Origin: Centipeda noxia ATCC 43541
GTDB lineage: Bacteria; Bacillota; Negativicutes; Selenomonadales; Selenomonadaceae
Reading direction: 5' to 3'
Length of the DNA: 64,000 nucleotides
Assembly (NCBI RefSeq): GCF_000160555.1
Contig: NZ_GG749279.1
Location: forward strand, 408,778-472,777
Position numbers and translations under genes: made by a program
Shown: in pieces, positions 55,206 to 62,975 of the stretch
Layout: each line of letters begins with the position of its first letter
Position numbering within the stretch: the first letter of the stretch is position 1
The notes under the pieces: model-generated
What the model was told of the DNA's origin: nothing
Database searches by the model: none
The model's input: only the letters and a program-made list of their open reading frames with translations

Positions 55206-56266
55206 TTCTGCCCCTCCTGGTTCTCTGTACCCGCCTCCGGCGGGAAAAGTTCATGAATAATTTCGTCCGCAGCCGTGCGGTCCATGATCCAAACGGTATC
55301 ATCATCCCGCGAGAAATCTCCCGGGAGCATGATTGTACGCGGCGGTTCAATGCTCAATTTCCGAATGACGTTGCCGATGTGCACCGAGTCAAAGAGTTCC
55401 GCACTGGTCGTGACATTATGCTTCAGGATATCTGCAATCGCAGGAATCTTGGGCAGTGTATCCACGCGCAGCAGCTTCGCATAGAATGCCTTGACAAACT
55501 TTTGCTGGCGCTGCGTGCGCCCGAGATCACCAAGATCATCGCTGCGGTAGCGGAGGTAATGCTCTGCTCCAACGCCGTCCAAATGACGGTACCCCTGGCG
55601 CATATGGATGGAAAGCCCTGCTTCTGGATCGTCGTAGTCCATATTCCGCTCAACGTAGAGATCAATCCCGCCGATGGCATCGACAATCTGCCCGAATGTT
55701 GCAAGATCAATCACCACGTACTGATGAATCGAGATATCGAACATTTGATTAATCGTCCTGACCATCAGTGGTGCTCCGCCGACGGCATAGACATTCGCGA
55801 GACGCGTCTCCCCCTTGTTCTGCGCCATCGGTGCCCACGTATCACGAGGGATGTTGAGGATGCGCACCTTGCCCGTTGCGTTCTCCATGCTGATAAGCAG
55901 GATTGCATCGGCACGCGTTTCCTCCACATTGTCCATATTGACGGAATTATCGAGGCCGAGCACCAGCACATTGGTATAGCCGTCAAAGCGCACATCGACC
56001 GCGCCGCGGTTTTCCTCCTGGCGGATCAGATATGCCTCGTACATGTCCCGTACATCACGGTATGCCTGAACGCTCCACCCGATCAGATAGTATCCCGCAA
56101 CACTGACGCTGACAAGGAGGACAATCGTAGAGATCAGCCGAAAAAGGCCGCGGAGAAATGCCCTGCGGCGGCGGCGCGTGCGCTGGCTGCGCCGTTTTTT
56201 AATATTTTCACGCGAATTCTCGCTTGCCAGCTGTGCGGCAAGTTCCTCCGCATCGTATTCCGACAT
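55202..56266 (-). CDS. LCP (LytR-CpsA-Psr) family protein
   Basis: A membrane-anchored phosphotransferase family that attaches glycopolymers to peptidoglycan. The N-terminus is cytoplasmic and basic (KKRRSQRTRRRRRAF), followed by a single membrane helix (about residues 40-65). The extracellular LCP domain has RADAILLISM, IPRDTWAPM and RQQKFVKAF. It is 354 residues long, placed between yqeK and rsfS. Confidence 0.93.
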   Translation of the reverse strand: MSEYDAEELAAQLASENSRENIKKRRSQRTRRRRRAFLRGLFRLISTIVLLVSVSVAGYYLIGWSVQAYRDVRDMYEAYLIRQEENRGAVDVRFDGYTNVLVLGLDNSVNMDNVEETRADAILLISMENATGKVRILNIPRDTWAPMAQNKGETRLANVYAVGGAPLMVRTINQMFDISIHQYVVIDLATFGQIVDAIGGIDLYVERNMDYDDPEAGLSIHMRQGYRHLDGVGAEHYLRYRSDDLGDLGRTQRQQKFVKAFYAKLLRVDTLPKIPAIADILKHNVTTSAELFDSVHIGNVIRKLSIEPPRTIMLPGDFSRDDDTVWIMDRTAADEIIHELFPPEAGTENQEGQN

Positions 56267-56316
56267 GATCTCCCCCTTCCTCCCATGTGTTCCGATGCTG
56301 CACTCATGTGGGTCGA

Positions 56317-56907
56317 TTATTTGATGCGTACGCCGCTGAAAATCAGCTCATTTCGCGCCGTAACGGTATCCGGATGGATGAGCCCGCCTTTCTGTATCAC
56401 AAATCGTATAGACTCCGTCAGCGCAGCCAGCATCATCTCATCGAGCGAAACCGTGCGTGCGAGCTCACGCAGATACTCTGCCTCCGGATACACCCGCGAC
56501 GGCTCGATCATATCGGCGTAGTAGACAATCTTATCAAGCGCGGTCATGTTGGCCCCCCCGACCGTATGCCGCCAGACTGCCTGTGCAATTGCCGCATCAT
56601 CCACGCCGTAGACCTCATAGATGAGATAGGCCCCAACATAGGCATGAAGGAGAAGCGGCATCACGGACTCAATCCTGCCGATGGGAATCCCGCGCCGCCG
56701 CGCCTCCGCCGGAAGTGCAGCCGTCTCATAGGCGCGGCCGCAGTCATGCAGGAGTCCCGCTGTGCGCGCCCGTTCCTCATTCATCCCGAACCGCCGTGCC
56801 ATCGCTGCCGCAGTCTCCGCAACGCCGAGCGAATGTCGATACCGCCCGGGGGCAAGGTTCTGTTCCAGAAGGAGCCGCATCTCTTCATACGTTTTTGTCA
56901 TCGGCAC
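56317..56907 (-). CDS. yqeK: HD-domain bis(5'-nucleosyl)-tetraphosphatase YqeK
   Basis: An HD hydrolase that splits Ap4A symmetrically in this family. The motif RYRHSLGVAE near residue 25 and GLLHDCGRAYE near residue 50 carry the metal ligands; HTVGGANMTALDKIVYYAD follows. The GTG start has GGGGG about seven bases upstream and overlaps nadD by 23 bases. Confidence 0.92.
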   Translation of the reverse strand: MPMTKTYEEMRLLLEQNLAPGRYRHSLGVAETAAAMARRFGMNEERARTAGLLHDCGRAYETAALPAEARRRGIPIGRIESVMPLLLHAYVGAYLIYEVYGVDDAAIAQAVWRHTVGGANMTALDKIVYYADMIEPSRVYPEAEYLRELARTVSLDEMMLAALTESIRFVIQKGGLIHPDTVTARNELIFSGVRIK

Positions 56908-57505
56908 GATACAGCCCCCTCTCCCTAATATACTCCTCTACGGCGCGCGGCACAAGATGCCGAATGGAAAGGCCGGCACGAACACGTGCACGAATCACTG
57001 TTGAGGAAATCTCTAAGTGCGGTGTCGGAAGCACCTGTATGTGGCTGCGCTCCTCTGCAGTAAATTTTTCAGCAATGAGCAGCTCATCCAGAGGAGCACC
57101 CTGCCGCGTCGCAACGATGAAGCGGCAGGAGCGCAGAAGACGCTCCGGCTCATGCCAGCGATAGAGATCGTTCATCGCATCCGCCCCTGTGATAAAGAAG
57201 AGCTCTGCACCCGCAAGCTGGGCCTGAAGTTCTGTAATCGTATCTACCGTATAGGACGGTCCTTCTCGGCGCAGTTCAATATCTGAGACAAAAAAATGTG
57301 GATTTTCGCATACGCCGTACTCTGTCATAGCAAGCCGGTCCTGCATGGACGCAGCGTGTGCAGCGTCCTTATGCGGCGGACGTGCCGCAGGAACAAAGAG
57401 CACAGCATCCAGGGGGGCCGCAGAACACACCATTTCCGCTGTAATAAGATGCCCCATATGGATGGGATCAAAGGTGCCTCCCATAATCCCGATTCGTCTC
57501 TCCAT
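56885..57505 (-). CDS. nadD: Nicotinate-nucleotide adenylyltransferase
   Basis: Makes deamido-NAD from nicotinate mononucleotide. It has GGTFDPIHMGHL near the start, ITGADAMNDLYRW and the C-terminal ISSTVIRARV. With pncC (9.9 kb) this covers two steps of NAD synthesis and salvage. AGGTGAG precedes the ATG, overlapping the stop of the small upstream peptide. Confidence 0.96.
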   Translation of the reverse strand: MERRIGIMGGTFDPIHMGHLITAEMVCSAAPLDAVLFVPAARPPHKDAAHAASMQDRLAMTEYGVCENPHFFVSDIELRREGPSYTVDTITELQAQLAGAELFFITGADAMNDLYRWHEPERLLRSCRFIVATRQGAPLDELLIAEKFTAEERSHIQVLPTPHLEISSTVIRARVRAGLSIRHLVPRAVEEYIRERGLYRADDKNV

Positions 57506-57511
57506 GCCGGC

Positions 57512-57661
57512 TCACCTCACGATGCAGAGAATCATGAACACAAGCGCGGTCAGCACGAGGAATATGCCAACTGCACGCAGATCATCGAGCATATCATGCC
57601 GCCCCTTCGGCGTCGCCGCATATTGGCGCAAGGTACGAAGATAGGCAGTCAAACGCCGCAT
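57512..57661 (-). CDS. Small membrane peptide between proA and nadD
   Basis: A 49-residue open frame filling the gap between two operon genes. It has a basic N-terminus (RRLTAYLRTLRQYA) and one strong membrane helix (VGIFLVLTALVFMILCIV) before a final Arg. The ATG overlaps the proA stop by 13 bases and the stop lies 6 bases before the nadD start, as expected for a coupled gene. There is no clear ribosome binding site, so it would rely on reinitiation. No family was recognised. Confidence 0.5.
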   Translation of the reverse strand: MRRLTAYLRTLRQYAATPKGRHDMLDDLRAVGIFLVLTALVFMILCIVR

Positions 57662-58941
57662 TCGTGTATTTTCTGTGCAGCGGGCACAGCCTCCCGCACC
57701 TGTCCCTCGCCGTAGACAAGATACTTCGTACTCGTCAGCGCGTCAAGCCCCATTGGTCCCCGCACATGGAGCTTCTGCGTACTGATGCCGATCTCTGCGC
57801 CGAAGCCGAACTCAAATCCGTCTGTGAATCGCGTTGATGCATTGACATAGACGGTCGAAGCATCCACCCTCTGTTGGAAGTCATGGGCCGCCCGAATGTC
57901 GTTCGTGACAATCGCCTCAGAGTGCCCGGTGTTATAGCGATTGATATGTGCAAGCGCCGCATCTATATCCTTCACCGTCCGGATTGCGAGGATGAGATCA
58001 CCGTATTCTGCCGCCCAGTCCTCCTCTGATGCCGCAGCGATGTCTGTGAGAATCGCACGCGTCCGTTCGCAGCCGCGCAGCTCCACGCCATCCGCACGAA
58101 GCAGATCAGCCATCCGCGGCAGGAACTCCTCCGCAATGGACTCATGAACGAGCAGTGTCTCTGCCGCATTACAGACCGAGGGACGCGATACCTTCGCATT
58201 GCGCACGATCTGCAGTGCCATCGGAACGTCCGCCGACCGATCCACATAGACGTGGCAGACCCCGGCTCCCGTCTCGATCACCGGAACGCTGCTGTTCTCG
58301 ACAATCCGTCGAATGAGTCCGGCTCCGCCGCGCGGAATCAGCACATCGAGCAGGCCCGTCAGATGCGTCATGACATCAACGGCGGACCGATCCTTCATCG
58401 CGAGCAGCTGAACCGCCCCGGAGGGAATGCCCGCAGTGTATGCAGCACGCGAGAGCACCTCTGCAATCGCCCGGTTGGATCGAAGCGCGTCTGAACCGCC
58501 GCGCAGAACCACAGCATTTCCGGATTTCAGACAAAGCCCGATGGCATCTGCGGTGACATTCGGCCGCGCCTCATAGATCATGCCGATCACGCCCAGCGGC
58601 ACACGCATACGCCGAATCTCAAGACCATTTGGACGACGCACGGAGTAGTCTTCTCTGCCGAGAGGATCCGGCAGCGCCGCCGTCAGGCGAAGCCCTTCTG
58701 CCATCGAGGCAACACGCTCTGCATCAAGGTGCAGGCGATCGATATACGATGCGCGCATCCCAGCTTCCTTGGCCTCGGATACATCCGCTGCATTCTCATG
58801 CAGTATGGCATCCGTATGCTCCATGAGGGCATCGGCCATCGCTTCGAGCGCCGCATTGCGCACATCCGTCCGCAGCGCCGCCAGCGCATAGGATGCTGCC
58901 TTTGCGGCCTCTGCCTGTGTACGAATCTCCTGCTCTATCAT
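57649..58941 (-). CDS. proA: Glutamate-5-semialdehyde dehydrogenase
   Basis: Reduces glutamyl phosphate in proline synthesis. It has GVIGMIYEARPNVT, LRGGSDALRSN, the catalytic cysteine in RPSVCNAAETLL and FTDGFEFGFGAEIGIST. The ATG at 58941 follows GGGGGG by about eight bases. It is preceded by proB. Confidence 0.96.
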   Translation of the reverse strand: MIEQEIRTQAEAAKAASYALAALRTDVRNAALEAMADALMEHTDAILHENAADVSEAKEAGMRASYIDRLHLDAERVASMAEGLRLTAALPDPLGREDYSVRRPNGLEIRRMRVPLGVIGMIYEARPNVTADAIGLCLKSGNAVVLRGGSDALRSNRAIAEVLSRAAYTAGIPSGAVQLLAMKDRSAVDVMTHLTGLLDVLIPRGGAGLIRRIVENSSVPVIETGAGVCHVYVDRSADVPMALQIVRNAKVSRPSVCNAAETLLVHESIAEEFLPRMADLLRADGVELRGCERTRAILTDIAAASEEDWAAEYGDLILAIRTVKDIDAALAHINRYNTGHSEAIVTNDIRAAHDFQQRVDASTVYVNASTRFTDGFEFGFGAEIGISTQKLHVRGPMGLDALTSTKYLVYGEGQVREAVPAAQKIHECGV

Positions 58942-58955
58942 ACGCAACGCCCCCC

Positions 58956-60080
58956 TTATACCATCAGAACCATATTATCCCGATGGATGATTTCCTCATG
59001 TGACGCTCCTTCTACGAGGGTCTGAAAATCCGCAGTCTGATGCCCCATAAGACGTGCAATATCCGCAGCATCATATGCGGCAATACCGCGTGCAACCTCC
59101 TGTCCTGCCAGGCTCAGAACACGAACAGTATCACCCGCCGAGAAGGCTCCGTAGACGTCCGTCACGCCGACCGCAAGGATACTTGCTCCGCGCCGCATCG
59201 CATCAATGCATCCGGCATCGACAACAATCTCGCCGGCAAGTTTCTTCCCGAAAGCAAGCCAGCTTTTGCGGGTTCGGAGATGTGCCTCGCGCGCAGGGAA
59301 CAGTGTTCCGATTTCCTCGCCGCGCAGAATGCCGCGTATGATGCCGTCCTCATCGCCGCGTGCAATCACCATTGTCACGCCTGCATTCTGGGCAATCTTT
59401 GCCGCCTCGATCTTCGTCTGCATTCCGCCCGTCCCCTGCGCCGATCCTGCACCGCCGGCGAGGCGTTCAATCTCCGGCGTAATCTCCGGAATCTCAGAAA
59501 TCAGACAGGCCGCTGCATCCGTCCGCGGATTCGCTGTATAGACCCCGTCGATATCGGAGAGAATAATGAGCGCATCTGCATCGACGAGCGCCGCAACGAC
59601 CGCGGACAGATTGTCATTGTCGCCGATCTTGATCTCGTCGACAGCAACCGCGTCATTTTCATTGATAACCGGAATAACGTTCATCCCAAGGAGGGCAAGA
59701 AGAGCATTGCGTGAGTTCATATACTGATGATGACGCGCGGCATTCTCCTTTGTAAGGAGTACCTGCGCCATCGTGCGCCCGTACTCGTGAAAAAACTTCT
59801 CATAGATGTGCAGCAGCGCCCCCTGCCCGATCGCAGCCAGTGCCTGCCTCTCCGGCACACCCGCGGGGCGTTCCTTGAGACCAAGCGTATTCATCCCCGC
59901 CGCAATCGCACCGGAGGAGACGAGCAGAACTTCCTTGTCCTGATTTGCCTCATCGATCAGTTCGCGCACGAGATGCTCGATCCGATGGAGATTCATCCCG
60001 TCCGACGGGTGCGTGAGCGTACTTGTCCCAACCTTGACGACAATGCGTCTTGCATCGCGCAGACGGTCCCGCGCACTCAT
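58956..60080 (-). CDS. proB: Glutamate 5-kinase
   Basis: The first enzyme of proline synthesis. It has an amino acid kinase domain (VVKVGTSTLTH, SSGAIAAGM, NENDAVAVDEIKIGDND) and a C-terminal PUA domain (GEIVVDAGCIDAM). It is 374 residues long. The start overlaps the yhbY stop by four bases. Confidence 0.96.
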   Translation of the reverse strand: MSARDRLRDARRIVVKVGTSTLTHPSDGMNLHRIEHLVRELIDEANQDKEVLLVSSGAIAAGMNTLGLKERPAGVPERQALAAIGQGALLHIYEKFFHEYGRTMAQVLLTKENAARHHQYMNSRNALLALLGMNVIPVINENDAVAVDEIKIGDNDNLSAVVAALVDADALIILSDIDGVYTANPRTDAAACLISEIPEITPEIERLAGGAGSAQGTGGMQTKIEAAKIAQNAGVTMVIARGDEDGIIRGILRGEEIGTLFPAREAHLRTRKSWLAFGKKLAGEIVVDAGCIDAMRRGASILAVGVTDVYGAFSAGDTVRVLSLAGQEVARGIAAYDAADIARLMGHQTADFQTLVEGASHEEIIHRDNMVLMV

Positions 60081-60376
60081 AGCTCGATCCTGGGCTTGTC
60101 GAAGTTCCGCCGGAAGAGCAGACCGTTCCTGCCAATCACCTGGACGAGGTTGGCGTCTGCCCGCTCTGCAAGAACGGTAATAGCATCCTCCGGCTCATCC
60201 GGCGCATTTTGCAGAACACGCACCTTGATGAGTTCGCGCTTTTTGATGGCCTCACGCGCCGATGCAACAACAGCGGGCGTCACCCCTTCCTTGCCGATCA
60301 TGACGACGGCTTCCTCCGTCATGCCGAGTGAGCGCAGCTTCCGCACCTGCTTACTGGTCAGCGAATTTCGCAGCAA
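60077..60376 (-). CDS. yhbY: YhbY family RNA-binding protein
   Basis: A CRM-domain protein of 99 residues linked to large-subunit assembly. It has LTSKQVRKLRSLG, the loop IGKEGVTPAV, and IGRNGLLFRRN near the end. The start is a TTG with GGAGG seven bases upstream. Its place after obgE is conserved. Confidence 0.93.
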   Translation of the reverse strand: MLRNSLTSKQVRKLRSLGMTEEAVVMIGKEGVTPAVVASAREAIKKRELIKVRVLQNAPDEPEDAITVLAERADANLVQVIGRNGLLFRRNFDKPRIEL

Positions 60377-60396
60377 AGTCTTTCCTCCAATACTCC

Positions 60397-61680
60397 TTAA
60401 TCCTGATAGTCGAACGCCATATCTCCGATGTGAACGGTCATGCCCTCTTTGATGCCGCGTGCACGAAGCTTCTCATCCAGCCCCTTGAGGCGCCAGATAT
60501 ACTGAAAACGGCGTACCGCCTCATCATTGTTGAAGTTCGTCATTGCAACGAGTTTTTCAATCGCCTTGCCTGAGACAATGAAGTCTCCCGCATCGTTGCG
60601 CGAGATCGTCACCTTCTCATCATCTGCTGCATTCTGATCGTATACCGCGACATTATCTTCTTCTGCCTCGGGCTCGGGAACATACGCATCCAGCCATGCC
60701 CCGACATGATCAATCAGCTCCTGCACCCCTGCACGCGTTGCCGCCGAGATTGCAAAGAACTCCATGCCCTCTTTCTGAGCAAGTTCTTTCAGGCGCGGCA
60801 GATGTTCCTCGGCAGACGGCAGATCAATCTTGTTCGCCACAAGAATCTGCGTGCGCCGAGCAATCTTCTCGCTGTACCGCGCCAGCTCCCTGTTGATTGT
60901 GTAGTAATCCTCCACCGGATCACGCCCCTCGATGCCCGATGCATCCACGATATGCAGAATGAGGCGCGTGCGTTCCACATGGCGCAGGAAATCATGTCCG
61001 AGGCCGACCCCATCGGCAGCCCCCTCGATCAGTCCCGGAATATCTGCCATGACGAAGCTCTTCTCATAGTCCGTCTGTACAACACCGAGCACTGGGGTCA
61101 GCGTTGTAAAATGGTAGTCCGCAATCTCGGGACGAGCTGCCGAACACGAGGCAACGAGGCTCGATTTCCCGACGCTCGGATACCCGACAAGACCGACATC
61201 AGCGAGAAGCTTGAGCTCTAAACGCAGTTTGCGGCTCTCCCCCGGTTCACCGAACTCGGCAAAGGACGGTGCACGATTGGCCGCATTCGCAAATTTTGCA
61301 TTGCCGCGGCCCCCGCGTCCCCCGCGGGCAATCACTGCCTCGGCACCAACCTCGGTAAGATCGGCAAGCACCTCTCCCGTTGCGTCGTCGGCAACGATCG
61401 TCCCCGGCGGCACGTCAACATAGAGCGGCTGCGCATTTTTTCCATACTGATTTTTATGTTCGCCGTTCTCCCCGTTCTTCGCCGTAAACTTGCGATGAAA
61501 GCGGAAAGAAAGGAGCGTATTCAGATTGCGGTCGGCACGAAAGATAACATCTCCGCCGCGTCCGCCGTCACCGCCCGACGGGCCGCCCTTGGGCATAAAC
61601 TTCTCATGGCGGAAGGCTGATTTGCCATGTCCCCCGTCTCCCGCCTTCACCGTGATCTGCGCGCGGTCAATGAACTGCAT
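60397..61680 (-). CDS. obgE: GTPase Obg
   Basis: A ribosome assembly GTPase. The glycine-rich Obg fold (GGDGGRGGDVIF), the G domain (GYPSVGKSS, DIPGLIEGA, NKID) and the C-terminal OCT domain are all present, 427 residues. The ATG at 61680 gives the usual start MQFIDRAQI; the upstream frame to 61722 is not conserved. Confidence 0.97.
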   Translation of the reverse strand: MQFIDRAQITVKAGDGGHGKSAFRHEKFMPKGGPSGGDGGRGGDVIFRADRNLNTLLSFRFHRKFTAKNGENGEHKNQYGKNAQPLYVDVPPGTIVADDATGEVLADLTEVGAEAVIARGGRGGRGNAKFANAANRAPSFAEFGEPGESRKLRLELKLLADVGLVGYPSVGKSSLVASCSAARPEIADYHFTTLTPVLGVVQTDYEKSFVMADIPGLIEGAADGVGLGHDFLRHVERTRLILHIVDASGIEGRDPVEDYYTINRELARYSEKIARRTQILVANKIDLPSAEEHLPRLKELAQKEGMEFFAISAATRAGVQELIDHVGAWLDAYVPEPEAEEDNVAVYDQNAADDEKVTISRNDAGDFIVSGKAIEKLVAMTNFNNDEAVRRFQYIWRLKGLDEKLRARGIKEGMTVHIGDMAFDYQD

Positions 61681-61745
61681 ACGTCCCCCTATAGTAAGAA
61701 GCTGCTCCCACAAGCGGCACATTTCACCTGTGAAAACAGCTTTCT

Positions 61746-61773
61746 AAAAGAGCCTGCACCACAAGGTACAGGC
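61746..61773 (-). terminator. Terminator of rplU-prp-rpmA
   Basis: A 9-bp stem (61752-61760 with 61765-61773, one G-U pair), a 4-base loop and a tctttta tail on the minus strand. Confidence 0.82.
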
Positions 61774-61790
61774 ATCTTCATATAACAAAC

Positions 61791-62093
61791 TTAAACAGCA
61801 GTCTCCGCAAGCGGATACACACTGATCTGGCGCTGATGACGCCCCTTGCGCTCGAAGGCAACCTTGCCGTCAATCTTCGCAAAGATCGTATCATCCTTGC
61901 CGATGCCGACGTTGTGCCCCGGGTGGAAATGCGTGCCGCGCTGACGGACAATGATGCTGCCCGCCGTCACGTGCGTGCCGGCCTGCTCCTTCACGCCAAG
62001 GCGCTTGGAATGGCTGTCACGGCCGTTGCGCGTAGAGCTGACGCCCTTCTTATGTGCAAAAAGCTGCAAATCAAACGAGAACAATCTGTTCAC
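61791..62093 (-). CDS. rpmA: 50S ribosomal protein L27 precursor
   Basis: L27 reaches the peptidyl transferase centre. The N-terminus has the extension FSFDLQLF before AHKKGVSST; such extensions are removed by the Prp protease encoded next door. GTG at 62093 overlaps the prp stop; a TTG at 62084 with better spacing is an alternative start. It has 100 residues including the extension. Confidence 0.97.
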   Translation of the reverse strand: MNRLFSFDLQLFAHKKGVSSTRNGRDSHSKRLGVKEQAGTHVTAGSIIVRQRGTHFHPGHNVGIGKDDTIFAKIDGKVAFERKGRHQRQISVYPLAETAV

Positions 62094-62410
62094 CCCTTTA
62101 CTTCCTGAATACGAATACCCTTCGGGCTGATCTTCTCAATCTCCGCAAGTCCCATATACATGGTACGGAGAATCGCTTCGGTGCAATCATCCGGCGGCTC
62201 TTGCAACCGGATTTCGAGATTTCCGCTCGCAATGTCATAGGTGACGGCGCGATGCAGGTGCTCCATGATGCCAAGAAGCGCGGACTGGGTCAGTGCAGAT
62301 ACGCCGGCGCAGACAATATCCTCTCCGCGCTCCGCCGTTCCGCTGTGTCCTGCGACACGACAGCCCGTGATCATCCCGTATTCATTCGTGACGATCTCAA
62401 CCGAAATCAC
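62090..62410 (-). CDS. prp: Ribosomal-processing cysteine protease Prp
   Basis: Cleaves the N-terminal extension of L27. The catalytic His is in [14 protein letters not shown] (His22) and the Cys follows at about residue 34 ([10 protein letters not shown]). The GTG start has GAGG eight bases upstream in the end of rplU. It is 106 residues long and lies between the L21 and L27 genes as in other Firmicutes. Confidence 0.95.
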   Translation of the reverse strand: MISVEIVTNEYGMITGCRVAGHSGTAERGEDIVCAGVSALTQSALLGIMEHLHRAVTYDIASGNLEIRLQEPPDDCTEAILRTMYMGLAEIEKISPKGIRIQEVKG

Positions 62411-62413
62411 AAA

Positions 62414-62725
62414 TTACGCCTCGATCTTCTCGATAATGACCTTCGTGAACGGCTGACGATGGCCCTGACGCTTGCGGTAGTTGGACTTCGCCTTGTACTT
62501 GAAGACGAGAATCTTCTTGCCCTTGCCGTGCGCCATCACCTTGCCCGTCACCTTCGCGCCATCCACCATCGGACGGCCGACCTTAACGCTGGCATCGTTC
62601 ACAACGGTCAAGACCTGATCAAAAACGACGGTCTCGCCCTCGCCTGCCTCAAGCTTCTCCACAAAAATGGTATCGCCTTCAGCGACCTTGTACTGCTTGC
62701 CGCCTGTCTTTACGATTGCATACAT
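62414..62725 (-). CDS. rplU: 50S ribosomal protein L21
   Basis: A large-subunit protein of 103 residues with [13 protein letters not shown] at the N-terminus and the basic segment [16 protein letters not shown] near the end. AGGGAGGTG precedes the ATG. It is the first gene of the L21-Prp-L27 operon and is preceded by a structured leader. Confidence 0.97.
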   Translation of the reverse strand: MYAIVKTGGKQYKVAEGDTIFVEKLEAGEGETVVFDQVLTVVNDASVKVGRPMVDGAKVTGKVMAHGKGKKILVFKYKAKSNYRKRQGHRQPFTKVIIEKIEA

Positions 62726-62842
62726 GAAAACACCTCCCTATATCGTTACTCGCCGGCTGCGGTTCGGCAGTGCCGATTGTAGTGACCTCGCCGTGCGGTT
62801 GGGAATGGGCCTATGCCCAAACAGAGGCTATACGCCTACGTT
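62726..62842 (-). ncRNA. Structured leader of rplU (candidate L21 leader)
   Basis: About 115 bases between the promoter and rplU fold into several GC-rich inverted repeats on the minus strand (GGCGTATAGCC, TTGGGC...CCCAA, CGGCACTGCCG). Firmicutes often carry an autoregulatory L21 leader here. The class assignment is by position and structure only. Confidence 0.5.
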
Positions 62843-62847
62843 AGAGG

Positions 62848-62876
62848 ATAATAGCATATTCATAAGATACTGTCAA
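62848..62876 (-). promoter_or_regulatory. Promoter of rplU-prp-rpmA
   Basis: On the minus strand: TTGACA (62876-62871), a 17-base spacer and TATTAT (62853-62848). The -35 box lies in the palindrome GTCAAGCTTGAC. Confidence 0.85.
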
Positions 62877-62975
62877 GCTTGACTGATAGGCTGATTCACC
62901 ATTTTTATCTTCAAAACTTTAATTCCCAAAATAAGAGTATTCCATAATCAAAAATAATGTTTTTTCATTATATCA

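Noticed and set aside
61694..61743. Inverted repeat AAGCTG/CAGCTT before obgE
   Set aside because: Six base pairs around a loop of nearly 40 bases; no terminator tail and no known leader type.
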